A DNA stretch of 64,000 nt from Tetradesmus obliquus. Taxonomy: Eukaryota > Chlorophyta > Chlorophyceae > Sphaeropleales > Scenedesmaceae. Below, in pieces: positions 10,527-21,816 of this stretch. Numbering within the stretch: the stretch's first letter is position 1; each line of letters starts with the position of its first letter. A program made the translations under genes and the position numbers. The notes below the pieces were generated by a model. The model ran no database searches, had not been told where the DNA came from, and saw only the letters and a list, made by a program, of their open reading frames with translations. The stretch covers positions 2,401,001 through 2,465,000 of the forward strand of contig CP126195.1 in NCBI GenBank assembly GCA_030272155.1. Direction: 5' to 3'.

Positions 10527-12459
10527 GCAAGAATAACAGTTCAGAGGCTGGCAGTAATTGTTTTGGACGTCCCAGGCGCTTCTGCTGGATGAAGCATCTG
10601 CCGGCGACAGCATTAAGTGTACCGGCGGCAGCTTTCAGGGCACTGTAACATGTACTATGAATGAATGAGCTATGCGTGGTGTGTTCACACTTAACACCCG
10701 CGTAAGTTAAGGAAAGTACTATGTAGCTTGTACATGTGTCACCAATCCCAGGTTGGTCTCGTGGCCTTGATCTACCCTTCCATAACAGTCAGCATCGTCA
10801 AGTTACAGAAGTAAATACTAGCTACTAGACAGTAGCTACACAGGCAGTAATCTACCATCTGGTGCATCACCACCTGAAAACTGGAACTGCAAACGAATCT
10901 GTACAAACCTGCCACCTGCCGCACATACATCCCAAGAGCGCAGTGCCAGCCCTTTTAAATTGAAATTTTACATCTTGGGAGGCAAGCAGGTAAGCCGCAG
11001 TATGCGTGAATGCATATGCCGTGTCAACCTAAACAAACTGCACATTGCACCAGCAAGGGCAATACCAGAGAACTGGCAGCCTGCTGCAAGCTGCGCTGTT
11101 GATTCAGTGCACTGCCTGTATCTACAGATTTTACCTCCAGCCCAACACTCAAGTTCCACACACTTTGGGGAGCCAGGGGGCCCATGCAATTGCCCAAAAC
11201 CTGCCAAAACCCTTCCCGACCATGCCCCGGCACGCATCCTAACCCACAAACAATCTACACACAGCCAATCGCAGGCAAGCCAGCCTGGCATGGATGCTGC
11301 CGTGAAGCACATACTGCTGCGCATAGCCCTACAAAAAACAGAAAGCAAGCGAGGCCGTAAGCAGGGGGCTGCAGTCAGTGGCTCTGCGAAGAAAGGAGAG
11401 CACTGCTGTTGTGAAAACGTTGTGCTGAAAGCCAGCACAGCAGCCCAGTGCAACATAAACAGCAGGTCATGTGCAAGTCACCAGCATTACTGCAGTACAA
11501 GCAGTACATGCAGACCGCATGAGGAGCAGTACATGCAGACCACACACAGCCATTTAAGCTGCAATTTTTTCAACAAAGTTCAGAGGTTGAGTTTTTGTAC
11601 AAACAGAGAAACCGCAAAACATGCAATCAAAAGCCTGCAGCATCACTGCAACACTACGGCCAGTACTCTACTCTACCAGAATGGAAGGTGCAGGCACTGT
11701 GAAGACATGCATGCCGCGCACATGAGCGTCACAGTGCATCATGTTTGACCAGAAAACGCGGGGTGAGCAAGTCGGCCTGCAGGCCGCAAACCAGCATCGC
11801 CCGGGCATGCTGAAGGCACATTGCAAGCAATTATCAATCAATTCACCTGCATTGTAGATGTGCCGTCAAACAAGTCAAACCAGCTGCGAAGCAGGGCGTG
11901 CTTTTGCCACATGTTGTGTGCCCGGCACAGCACAGCATGTGGCATGCTGGCCACATAGCTAGATGTGCTGCAGCTGCCACGCAAACACCCATAATGCAGC
12001 ACATCAAGCAGAAACATGCACAATCTTCACCCCGAGCCAAGCCCTCAAAACAGCGCACGCGCAGCATGCGTTACGATGATACACAGGGTGTGACTCGCTG
12101 CGTTGTGCATAGCTGAGAGTATGGTGTGCCCACAGGCGGCACATGTGTGTCGACGCGTGTGTCCACCTTTGGCTGCGCAACCAGCCCAGCCCAGCACACC
12201 AGCCAGCTGCTAGCAGCGTGACACAGCAGCTGCAGCCGATCGCACGCAAAGCACTGCGCAGAACCAACACACACACTGCACACAGCACCCTGCGCAACCC
12301 CACCAGACATGCAGAGCACTGCGTGGAGCCAGTAGACACACACATGCTGCTTTGCAACGTAAGCATACACCACACGCGCACCCGCAAGTGCCATCCTGCC
12401 GAATGCCCCTGGTGTGCCTGCTCACAAGCCGCCACAGCAGCAACAACCACCAGCAGCGC
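10527..12459. other. Convergent intergenic region with 3' UTRs
   Basis: It lies between the 3' end of the methyltransferase and the 3' end of the ferroxidase. A 262-codon plus-strand frame (10960-11748) has no recognisable domain and no splice context, and I do not accept it. A short direct repeat GCAGTACATGCAGACC occurs at about 11504 and 11527. Confidence 0.5.
10644..10648 (+). terminator. TGTAA polyadenylation signal
   Basis: TGTAA is the usual poly(A) signal of chlorophyte algae. This copy lies about 118 nt after the methyltransferase stop codon, a normal distance. Confidence 0.5.
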
Positions 12460-15400
12460 TTAGCTGACCACCATGCGTGACTTCATGCCTGCCCAGATAT
12501 GGTCCAGCACGTTGCAGTAGTAGTCCCAGGTGCCTGTGCTGTTGGCTGTCATGTCCACAACATATGTGTTGCTGGGCATGAGTCCCACAGAGTACACAGG
12601 CTGGCCCCCAAACTCAACTGCCTGGCCATCAAACACCGGACTATGCATATCAGCCTCAGATCCAAAGCCCATCACCATCCAGCGCACCCTATCCCCTGCA
12701 TTCAGCTGCAGGGTGGGGCCATTGCAGTACACAAAGCCGTTCATCGTGTGCATGAGATTACTCTCGGGGAAGGTGAGCGCAGCTGTGTCGATCTTCAGCT
12801 TTGTTTTGTTCTGCTGCAGCGCCAAGTTGTCACTGTAATACACACTCTGCATCTCATTCTGGATATTGAACAGCAGCGGCACCTCCAGATCAACACCCGG
12901 ATCAGCCAGCCGGCCCTTCTCGTAAATAACAAGCGGACCCACTAGCCCTGCATTGATATGCTTGATGTGATCAACACCAGAAACATACGAGTATGCAACA
13001 CTAGGGCCGTCACTGGATCCAGGGCCAGCAGTGTCAGGCACAAACCACTCGTAGCGCTTGCTGGCGCCAGGAGCCACCTTGCCTAGTGCATAGATGTTGT
13101 CAACCGACTGCGCAATGACTGCCTCTGCCTCTGCTGCTGCAGCGCTGATCTGAGACAGCCGCCGGCTGCTGCTGCTGCCTGCTGTAGAGTCACGCTGAGT
13201 CAGAAGCCTCCTGCCAGCTGTGGAGACACCTGCAGGTGCTGCTGCTGCTGCTGGTGCAGCAGGTGCATCTGCAGCAATGTTGACCTGGTACGCTGTGGTG
13301 TTGCCGATCGGCGCCAGACCCCCAAAGACCTGGATGCTCGCATCAAACAGCAGCCGATTCAAAAAGTGCACCACCAGCTTGTCGCCCACCTCAGCACGCA
13401 GCATGGGCCCTAAAAACCCGTGGTGCGGCGGCTGAGGTTTTGGCGTGCTGAAGCTGGCATCGGTGTACTCCCTGAACACCCCCTTCTTGTACATGCTGCC
13501 AAGTGTGGCGTTAGTGGTCTGCGTGAAGATCTTCTGCTGCTCATTCCAGGGCTGCCCGCTGCAGCCGTCATACCCAAGCGGTGCATAATCCCACATGGTA
13601 GGCTCGGCAGCGATGTAGTAGGTCCGGACAGTGGCGGCTGGGGGTGCCACGAGCTGTCCGAGGTTCTTGACGTTGTAGATCGCAGACATGCCGGCGCTGA
13701 TGTGGTCGTACACGTGGCACTGCAGCAGGCCCTTGCCCGGCACCAGTGGCCTGCAGCAGCAGCAGCAGCAAGGGCAGCAGCAGCATATTTACATACCAGT
13801 TGATCACATATATGATGTGGTCGTACACGTGCCACTGGAGCAGGCCCTTGCCAGGCACCAGCGGCCTGCAGCAGCAGCAGCAGCAGGGAATGCAGTGTCA
13901 GGAGGCAAGCTTGTGCATGTGTCACGAACACGTCCGGCAAGGAAAGTATGAGTGCAGGCAAGGGGGGGGGGGCACTCCAGAAAGTCCAGGACAGCATAAC
14001 CAAAAACTGAACAGGGCCCAGCCCCCGCCCCCCCCCCTACCCAAAAAAGTTGCGTGTATAGGCATGTTACTTGATAAGTTGTTATCATGTAGCTGATTTG
14101 ATAGGGTTTTACGGAATGAGCTGTGTTCATGCGTGTTTCAGGGACCATTCTGCTGATCTGATCTGGCCCAAAAAACTTGCTGTTGCTGAAGTTCGACGTG
14201 TGGTCAGTCCATTGCCAGCTGCTCCACATGTCTGTGAATGTCTACTGATAATATTTACGTGTGGAAATGATAGAACATGATATAAGCTTTCAAATGAGCT
14301 TGCTCTGCCTTCAATCAAGCTCCTGACCAAAAAGTTAGAAAACTTGAGACAAAAAGTGACCGGCCCCCCAGACACCCCCCCACCCAAAAAAGGCCTCAGA
14401 TTTCCCTCAAGAAATGACATTAGTTATTTGTAATAACATATAACATATCCTGAAGTTGTTAGGAGGAAAGGAATGATGGTGCTGTCAGTGGATGGAGTGC
14501 GCCCCCCTTGGTGCAGGGCATGGATACAGCAGCAGAATGTCCTGCGCACCTGACACCTGACACACAAGCAAGCAGCATACTCCTGCAAATTTCATCAATC
14601 CCCCCTATGCCGTGGACTCCTGTTTACATTTTGTTTGTTTTGACAACCGTACTCACGTGGTGTCTGTTGTCAGCATTGCACCAGGCAGCAGCGCCACAGC
14701 CTGCTTCCTGTGTCCATCCAGGAAGAGCTGGCTCTCTGCCGTGTTTGGTGTGTGCATGTCTGCGCTGCTGCCAAAGGCCATGAAGTAGATGCGCACTGAC
14801 TGGCCCTGCACGAAGTCAAGGCCTGGCAGGTTGCAGTACATGTAGCTGCAGGGGGCGGGGAAGGGCAGCAGCAGCAGCAGCAGCACGGGGGTCAGCAACA
14901 GCAGTAGTTCAGTGTTGGCTGCCGGCATCTGCGAGACTGGCGCAACAGAACCCCCACTTGCTGGCACAGGGCTTCTCGGTTGCCGCCTGCTGATGATGTG
15001 ACGCCTCGCGCGTGAAACCTGTGCATCAGGTTGGACTCCAGGAGTCCCACACCCGCATATCAATAACCGTACCGAAGTGCAATCACGATGATTAACAACT
15101 TGCTACCATCTGCTGGTGTGTCAGCTCACCCATTGATGCTGTGCATCAGGTTGGACTCCTGGAAACCTGCTCTCATCAATACCCGCAACAAACTGCTGTC
15201 ACAGAGCCTATCTACTGGTGCCATCGGCTGGTGTGCCTCACCCGTTGATGCTGTGCATTTGGTTTGACTCCTGCCAGCCTGCTCAACAACAAGGGTTGTG
15301 CACATAATCATTGCTGCATGCCTCACCCGTTGATGCTGTGCATCAGGTTTGACTCCTGGAAGCTTGGGTCAGCCAGCAGTGCCTCAAACGCGCTCGCGTT

Positions 15401-18400
15401 GGCACGCATGGCTGCCGGCAGGAACTTTGCGTAGTTCTGCTTTGCCATGATGCTGACGTCCTCGTTCATGATGGCGAAGGACAGCACAAACTCCCTGCAG
15501 AAAAGCAAGGACGCAACGCAACATTCAAAATCACATCAGCAAACGCAGCAGTGCTAGCCAGGCGTCTGCATGCAGCAGCCTGCTGACATTCCAGTTGACT
15601 CGCAGCTGCCTTCATACGCCACACAACGCCAGCCCCGCAAGCAGCTAGTCACCCTGCATCTCCAGGCAGTTACAAGTTACAAGATATACAGCATCCGCAG
15701 CTTATTCCGGCGTGCGTAAATCAAGGAAGGGGGTTAGTGAGCTGAGACTTACATCACTGCATCGTCGTGACAAAACCCCCTACCATGCGCACATTCGTGG
15801 CAGGCTGTTTGAGCAAACGACTGACTCGGCCCTGGGCTGTGCCTTTACATGCCACATCTCCAGGCATATGTGTGCGCACCTGCTGACGTCCTTGGGTGTC
15901 GCGTCATCATTTGCGTTGCTTGGCGCCATGATGATGATAGCACCCATCAGGCCAGCAGCAGGGTCAGCAGCCTCATCAACGTGGCTGTGGTACATCCACA
16001 TGATGCTGCCGGCATCTGCAGGGCCTGGGCCTGCACGCTCTGGCACCAGCCACTTATAAGTGACCACCTGCTCGGGTGAGACCTGGTCCGCAGGTGCAAC
16101 TGCAGCAGACGGAGACAAAAAGCAGCCGCAGCACCAGCAGCAGCGGCAGGGTGGCAAGTGGGTCAGCATGGTGCAGCCAATTATGCAGCAGAGTGGTACA
16201 GCTTGAGCATGCTGCCCGCATCCGCAGGGCCTGGGCCTGCACGCTCCGGCACCAGCCACTTGTAGGTGACCACCTGCTCGGGTGACACCTGGTCGGCGGG
16301 TGCAACTGCAGCAGCGGGAGGCAGCGGCGGAAGGTGTACAAAACAGCAGCGGCACGCCAGCAGCAATGTCAGTGTGGCGCGAGGAAGCAGCCAGTGTATG
16401 ATACACAATGCTGCCGGTGCAATCCATCAAAGTGACCACAGCCGTTCTCTGAGGCAGCCCAACTTCATGGTCCTGTTGGCAAAACACACCGTTTCAGCAG
16501 CAGGCTCACCTGGCAATCCATCATAGTAGGGGCTGCCCTCCGAGGCCTTGTCCAGAACATACAATGCTGGTTTTGAACGTCAACATAAACCAAGCAGCAG
16601 CAGCAGCAGCAGGCTCACCTGGCAGTCCATCATAGTAGGGGCTGCCCTCGGAGCCCTTGTCATACAGCACGCCGTGCGCGTGGATGGACACGTTGTGGCC
16701 GGGCAGCATGTTCTTGAAGGTGACCAGCAGCGTGTCGCCCACAGTGCCGCGCACAATAGGGCCCAGCAGGCCCAGGTGCTCCCATTCTGGGGCGCGCCTC
16801 TGCATATCATCAAATGTTGCGCAAGGTGTTTAGGAGGGGGCAGGGCCATAGAGAAGGGTGTCGACGTTCGTGTCAGCCTGAGGGCATGTGCACATAGCGT
16901 GGGGCATGTGCACATAGCGTGGGGCATGTGCACATAGCGTGGGGCATGTGCACATAGCGTGGGGCATGTGCACATAGCGTGGGGCCAGCAGGCCCAAGTG
17001 CCATCACTCCAGGGCGCAGCGCTGCACAAAACTAAGACAGAAAACATTGTGAACATACTACTGCAGACAGGTTGTAGTGCAGCAGGGCAAAACAAGGTGA
17101 CTGATACTGTCAGTTTGGGGAGCGCCTGCGCTGGCTAGAAGGCTGATACAGAACAACACCGCAGGCACAAGCGTGTTGGCTGCGGATTGCGTAACACAAA
17201 TGTACCACCTTGTACAGCGATGCTCACCTTGCGCGTCTTGAAGGTGGCATCTGTGTACTCCACGTACAGCGCCTTCAGGTACTTGCTGCCAATCCTGTCA
17301 GGCCCCGCCTCCACGAATGTCTTGGCGTTGTCAGAAAAGTTGACCTTGCTGCCGCCACACATCTCGCCGCCAAAGGGCACATAGTCCCACACCTCTGGCA
17401 CGGCAGCGATGAAGTACTCGCGCGTCTGCATGCAGCCAGCAGCAGCAGCAGCAGTAAGAGCTTATTGAGCGGTGCTTGCCGTGCACACAAGCATCCCTGC
17501 AGCAGCAATGTCCTCACCGCGCAGTCCAGCTTATGCACATGAGCACTGCCCTCCCTGTGGAAAAAGGCCATAGTGTGATCCCACCCTCACCTCAAAGCAC
17601 AGGAAACACACTACACACATGCCCATGCATAAGCCGCATGCCACCTACCCTGCCGTCGAGCTTCTGCACAGGCGCCTTCCCCTCATTGTGGAACAGCGCC
17701 ATCATGCAACCCTTACCCCACCCAGAGCACAGAAACACACCACACCTATGCCCAATGACGGCAGGGCCCGTGCATTTGCAACCCTCATGAGCGGTATTTC
17801 GGCTCGCTGGGCTAGTGCCTGAGGCAGGCCCGTCCTGAAATGATGTATTGTATTGTACGGCAACTTTCCACCTACCTTACAGTCAAGCTTCTGCACAGGC
17901 GCCTTTCCGTCAATGTTGAACAGCGCCATCATGCCCCCGCTGATGTGGTCGGTCAGGTGGCAGTGGAACAGCCAGGAGCCGGGGTTGTCACTGACAGCGT
18001 CCAGCACATACGCTGAGCTGGCCAGCACCACGACTTGGTCCACCATAATGTCTCACAACAAACAGCCAAGCAAAGCTACAGAAAAGCCACCAAAACCATG
18101 CCGATGCAGTCAAGCTCTCACCTTGCCGTCAAGCTTCTGCACAGGCGCCTTTCCATCGATGTGGAACAGCGCCATCATGCCCCCGCTGATGTGGTCAGTC
18201 AGGTGGCAGTGGAACAGCCAGGAGCCGGGGTTGTCAGTGACGGCGTCCAGCACATACGCTGAGCTGGCCAGCACCACGACTTGGTCAACCATGTGGCCGT
18301 TGTGGGAGAAGGTGATGCCGTGCCAGTGGGCGGTGTGCAGGGCATCTTCGCTGCCCAGGGCGCTCACGTACCAACGCACCCTGCAAAGCAAAGGGATAGG

Positions 18401-20786
18401 CAATGTTTGATTGGTTGAAAGCTGATAGAGGTCAAAGAAGCAGAGGTGTATGGTGTGCAGGGCATCTTCACTGCCCAGGGCACCCTGCAGAGAGAAAGAC
18501 AGTGAGAAATGCAGTGGTTGATTGGTTTGAAGCGGGTAAAAATTGCAAGGAGGCGTGAGAAGCGGGGGGCGTTTTGGCCAGGCTAAAAATAAGCACAGAC
18601 ATAGCTCTGACCGCATGGGTGATGCTGTTGGATTTTTCGATGCAGCATATTCAACCAAGCATGCAGCTGAGCTGGAGTTTTCCAAAACCATGCTCTCCTT
18701 GTGTACGCTGCAGCTGCTGCGCACTGCTCTCTGCACCCACCTGTCGCCGACCGTCATGTTCATGCCGGGTGTGTTACAAAACACAAAGCCGTTGACCGTG
18801 TACTTCATGTTTGACTCGGCAGCATCTTCCTCACTGAGCTCTGCCAGGGCCTTTGCATGCGGCTTGGCATTGGCCTCGTAGAATGGGCTGTTGGCCTCGT
18901 TGAACACCTGTAAGATGAAAAGAAACAAGCATTAATGACACATATATGACATGTCACATGTGTCATGTTTGAAACATGCGAGTTGGGCGATGGAGCCATG
19001 CGGTGTGTCGGGCGCAGTGCGTAGGTTGCATGCGCAGCTGGAGGACGTGCGCCACCTGTCCAGCCAACACTCCAGCTAAATCAGCTGCAAGACAGCTGCG
19101 ACGAGCCCTTTGCAAGCGCCCAGCAGCAGCAGCAGCAGCACCAGCCGCACCTGCAGCATCATGTAGATCTCCCTGTCCACGTCAGCAGGCTTGCCCTCAT
19201 CATTCAGCGCGCCGGGCCGTGCCACAATCAGAGGGCCTGCCAGGCCTGCCTGCGTGTCCCGTACCACATCAACAGTGGAGCGGTACACCCAGAGCTGCGT
19301 GGAGGGGCCATCCTCTGCGGGTCCTGCAGAGGCAGGCACATACCACCTGCACATGCGGACAGCAGGACAGCAGGCATTCCTTTGTGTGGGCCTGCATGCG
19401 ATTCCTTGCTGCAGCGAGAGCGACAGTCGCTGCTGCTGCTGCATGCGGAGGCCAACTTGCACGTCTGCAATGCCACGGCGCACATGACAGCTGCAGCAGG
19501 GCGCTGTGCGCGACTGCCTGATTGCTGCCGACCGCTGCTACCATCCGATGCTCTGCGGCCTGCTCACTGGCACGCTCACAAGCTTAGTGATGTACACTGC
19601 GACCACTATTATCTCTTTCTGCCGAGGTTGCTGTCAAGCCTTTCAACTGCTGCCGCCCGCTCACTTTGCGGTGTAGGTGTCGCCCGGATTGACGCTGGGC
19701 GCTGCCTTGTCGGCTACGCCGCCTGCCATGATGTTGATTGGGAAGTCCAGGTTGTTGCGCAGCACCACTTGCAGGGTGTCGCCCACTTCAGCATGCAGCG
19801 CAGGGCCTGCGGCGCAATTACAAAACATCGATGAGTGCCATCAAATTTTGCATCACCTTGCTGTGCGTAAAGTACTCTTGCAGGACATGGCAGAGCATGG
19901 TAGGCAGACGCGGCAACTGCTTGGTGTGTGACTCGGCTGGAGTATTTCTTGGCACGGCGCCCGCTGCTGTGTGGAAAACATCGTGCTCTGCAGCTGCGCA
20001 TGCGGTGCAAGTTGCCAACTCAACATGGCAGTCAAACAAGCGGGGTTGTAAGAGAAGCTGCTGTAACCACTGTACCACTTGCTTAGAAGTGAAGCTGCTG
20101 CTGGGCTCAATGGCTGCTGCTGCTGCTGCTGCTGCTCACCCAGCAGGCCCATGTGCTCCTCTGCAGGACCTCTGGGCTTCAACTCCTGCAAGCAGTACAA
20201 CAGCCACATCCAAACGTTGGTCAGCGACGCATGCTTCAATTCAAGCAAGCGTGCTTATTGCTTGTCATGAAGCACATGCTCTGCAGCATGTCCTGTGACA
20301 GAGGACACTACCGCATGCTCACGCTCTTGCTGATGACTCACAGATGCAACCGCTCAGGCCAGGCCTTGAACCGCGCCGCACCTTGAAGCTGATGTCCTTG
20401 TACTGCCTGTAAACTGCCTTCTTGTACTTTGTGCCGATGCCCTGCAGCGTGTACAGCTCTGCTGCGCCTGTGAACTCCCTGTTGTGGCAGAGGTCCCTTC
20501 CAGAAGGAGCATAATCCCAGTCGATGCTGTCTGCTGCCAAGTAGTAAGTCCTGGCGATGCCTTTCAGCTGCTTCACGCCAGCTTCGCTTGATGACAGGCC
20601 GACTGCGTTTTGCTGCTGCTTGTTGCGGAGGCCGATGGGCAGTGCGATGCATAGGCCGCCAATGAGCAGGCCAAGCAGCAGGCCAACCCCTCCTGCTAAC
20701 AGCCAGGGGCGCCTCCTGCTGGTGCTTGGCTGTGGCGGCACTGGCTTCGGGGATTCATTATCCAATACGATTTTCAGGTCGCCCAT
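12460..20786 (-). CDS. FOX1: Multicopper ferroxidase, FOX1 / ceruloplasmin type
   Basis: Twelve exons join in phase: 20786-20382, 20185-20140, 19806-19665, 19346-19151, 18907-18741, 18380-18122, 17425-17228, 16799-16619, 16099-15880, 15494-15327, 14845-14657 and 13750-12460. The product has 1153 residues, close to Chlamydomonas FOX1. A single membrane anchor (about 28-53) follows a short basic cytoplasmic tail, so it is probably a type II plasma-membrane protein with an outside enzyme. Six cupredoxin domains follow. Domain 2 has HTAHWHG (H334, H337, H339) and HCHLTDHISGGM (H376-M387). Domain 3 has HAHG (H511, H513) and YHSHVD (H569, H571). These eight paired His fit a trinuclear copper site. 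Domains 4 and 6 keep Cys-His-Met sets (C735/H740/M745; C1136/H1141/M1146) for type 1 copper. Such enzymes oxidise Fe(II) with O2 and pass Fe(III) to an FTR1 permease; none is in the window. Several introns carry copies of exon edges. Confidence 0.92.
13801..13867 (-). repeat. Echo of the head of ferroxidase exon 12
   Basis: About 66 bp repeating the start of exon 12 (ATGTGGTCGTACACGTG, then the GGCCTGCAGCAG acceptor region on the plus strand). It lies inside intron 11, about 115 bp from the real acceptor at 13751, and keeps a usable CTGCAG acceptor. Confidence 0.8.
13960..14405. repeat. Poly-G and poly-C tracts in ferroxidase intron 11
   Basis: A run of about ten G at 13961-13970 and C-rich tracts near 14024-14037 and 14364-14390. 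The two C tracts are each followed by ACCCAAAAAA, so they may be two arms of one duplicated or inserted segment. Intron 11 (13751-14656) is about 906 bp, the longest of this gene. Confidence 0.5.
15013..15275 (-). repeat. Three echoes of the tail of ferroxidase exon 10
   Basis: The 3' edge of exon 10 with its donor (real donor at 15326) recurs at about 15236-15270 and 15126-15165, and in weaker form at 15020-15050. Each has the plus-strand pattern GATGCTGTGCATCAGGTT, GACTCCTGGA or a close variant, and two keep the CTCACCC donor context. Confidence 0.8.
16195..16322 (-). repeat. Echo of the head of ferroxidase exon 9
   Basis: About 110 bp nearly identical to the first half of exon 9, including an acceptor at about 16303. 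It encodes the same VTYKWLVPERAGPGPADAGS, then diverges before the copper motif YHSHVD. The real acceptor is at 16100. Confidence 0.85.
16508..16560 (-). repeat. Echo of the tail of ferroxidase exon 8
   Basis: About 50 bp copying the last bases of exon 8 with its CTCAC|CTGGCA donor context, 110 bp downstream of the real donor (16618). Confidence 0.8.
16881..16984. repeat. Five exact 20-bp tandem repeats
   Basis: GGGGCATGTGCACATAGCGT is repeated at 16881 (first base A), 16901, 16921, 16941 and 16961. Each unit contains the palindrome ATGTGCACAT. It lies in ferroxidase intron 7. Confidence 0.97.
17515..18047 (-). repeat. Three echoes of the tail of ferroxidase exon 6
   Basis: The copy at 17880-18047 is about 95 percent identical by eye to 18126-18293 and still encodes the intact HCHLTDHISGGM copper motif, ending in AAG|gtaggt. 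A second at about 17645-17705 ends near GGCAGG|gtaggt, and a third at about 17515-17572 ends at a gtgagg donor. All lie in intron 6. The first could in principle serve as an alternative exon. Confidence 0.9.
18447..18540 (-). repeat. Echo of the head of ferroxidase exon 6
   Basis: Repeats the region around the exon 6 acceptor (GGCATCTTC, CTGCCCAGGG, CACCCTGCA, then GATTGGTT). It has a short deletion and sits in intron 5, about 105 bp upstream of the real acceptor. Confidence 0.75.
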
Positions 20787-21816
20787 GGCTGGGCGTGTGT
20801 GTGCCGCGATCGGTGAACTCGACAAGCAGCAGTGGCGAGTGTCACATGCACGAAGAAGGTCCGGCTTTCTCAAACATCCAAGCAACAGAGCGATCGCAAA
20901 CCTTATGAACACGTATATGCACGGGATGTGTCTGTTCGAGTGGTGTGCACGCACCGATGTGGGCCGGTGCGGCACACGCTCTGGGCACGCTCCATGCACA
21001 CGATCGCTGGGCTGGCATCCGAAGCACTTTGTGGTCTTTTTGATAAGTTGACACCTATTTTCTGGGACAAGTTAAGCCTCCAACGTCCCGCAGTGCCCGG
21101 TGGACCCGTTGACCTGCTGGCAGTCAACGAAGTGCAAGAGTACGGCAGACAGTAATTGTGCTGGTGGTGAATCATTGGTAATGTCTGTGTAAAATTCTAC
21201 AAAACAGATTAAGCAGGACAGTCTGGAACCAGCAGGCAGTGCTGCTGCTCCAGCACTGACTGGCGCTGGTGAGTCACCAGTGGTGACAGCTGCAGTTGCT
21301 GCTGCCAATCGTGCTGATGCAGGTGACTATTACAAACGAAAATCAGGCAGTGTTAGCAGCATGCTGACGGAGATAACCAGTGACAGGCGCTCAAGCATGG
21401 GCATAGCATGGGGGCCACATAGGGCTTGTCATGACAGCACAGCTGATTTGACTCAAAGTGCCTGAGAGGAAGTGTCAAGCCATACGACAGGCTTTATCAA
21501 AGATATCATGGTCAGACTGTGTGATTGCTTGTTGATCAGCTTGTGCATAGGCTAGACACACACCGTGTCTCCCGCATCCCGCCAGTTTGTTTCGGTTGTT
21601 TGAAAAGCGTCTCTGGTGGTATGCCAACTGTACAAAGCTTCATTCGCCAGTCGTGATCTCCTGCTGTTGGGATCGGTGCTACCATTTGGTCTAGACAATT
21701 CTGCCACGAACACACTTCCGATCCCACAGAGCATTCAAAAGCTGCCAAAACCTCACAAATCAACTTATATACACGACGTGTTCTGTCTTCGCACTTGATC
21801 AGCGCAGCGAACACCC
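20787..21816. promoter_or_regulatory. Divergent promoter region, ferroxidase / KDEL protein
   Basis: These 1030 bp lie between the start codons of the two divergent genes. No gene was found inside. CACACG hexamers occur on the minus strand at 20793-20798 and on the plus strand near 20971. That motif has been described in the Chlamydomonas FOX1 promoter, but a hexamer is expected by chance here. Confidence 0.45.

Noticed and set aside
10960-11748. 262-codon plus-strand open frame
   Set aside because: No domain, no splice context, odd composition (Ser/His/Gln-rich). It lies in a convergent 3' region, and such lengths occur by chance in CAG-rich DNA.
16580-17095. 171-codon minus frame with repeated MCTCPTLCAH-type peptide
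   Set aside because: It is the 20-bp intron repeat read through plus a shifted frame of ferroxidase exon 8.
20793-20976. CACACG hexamers as iron-response elements upstream of the ferroxidase
   Set aside because: A hexamer is expected by chance in 1 kb; spacing and flanks do not single it out.
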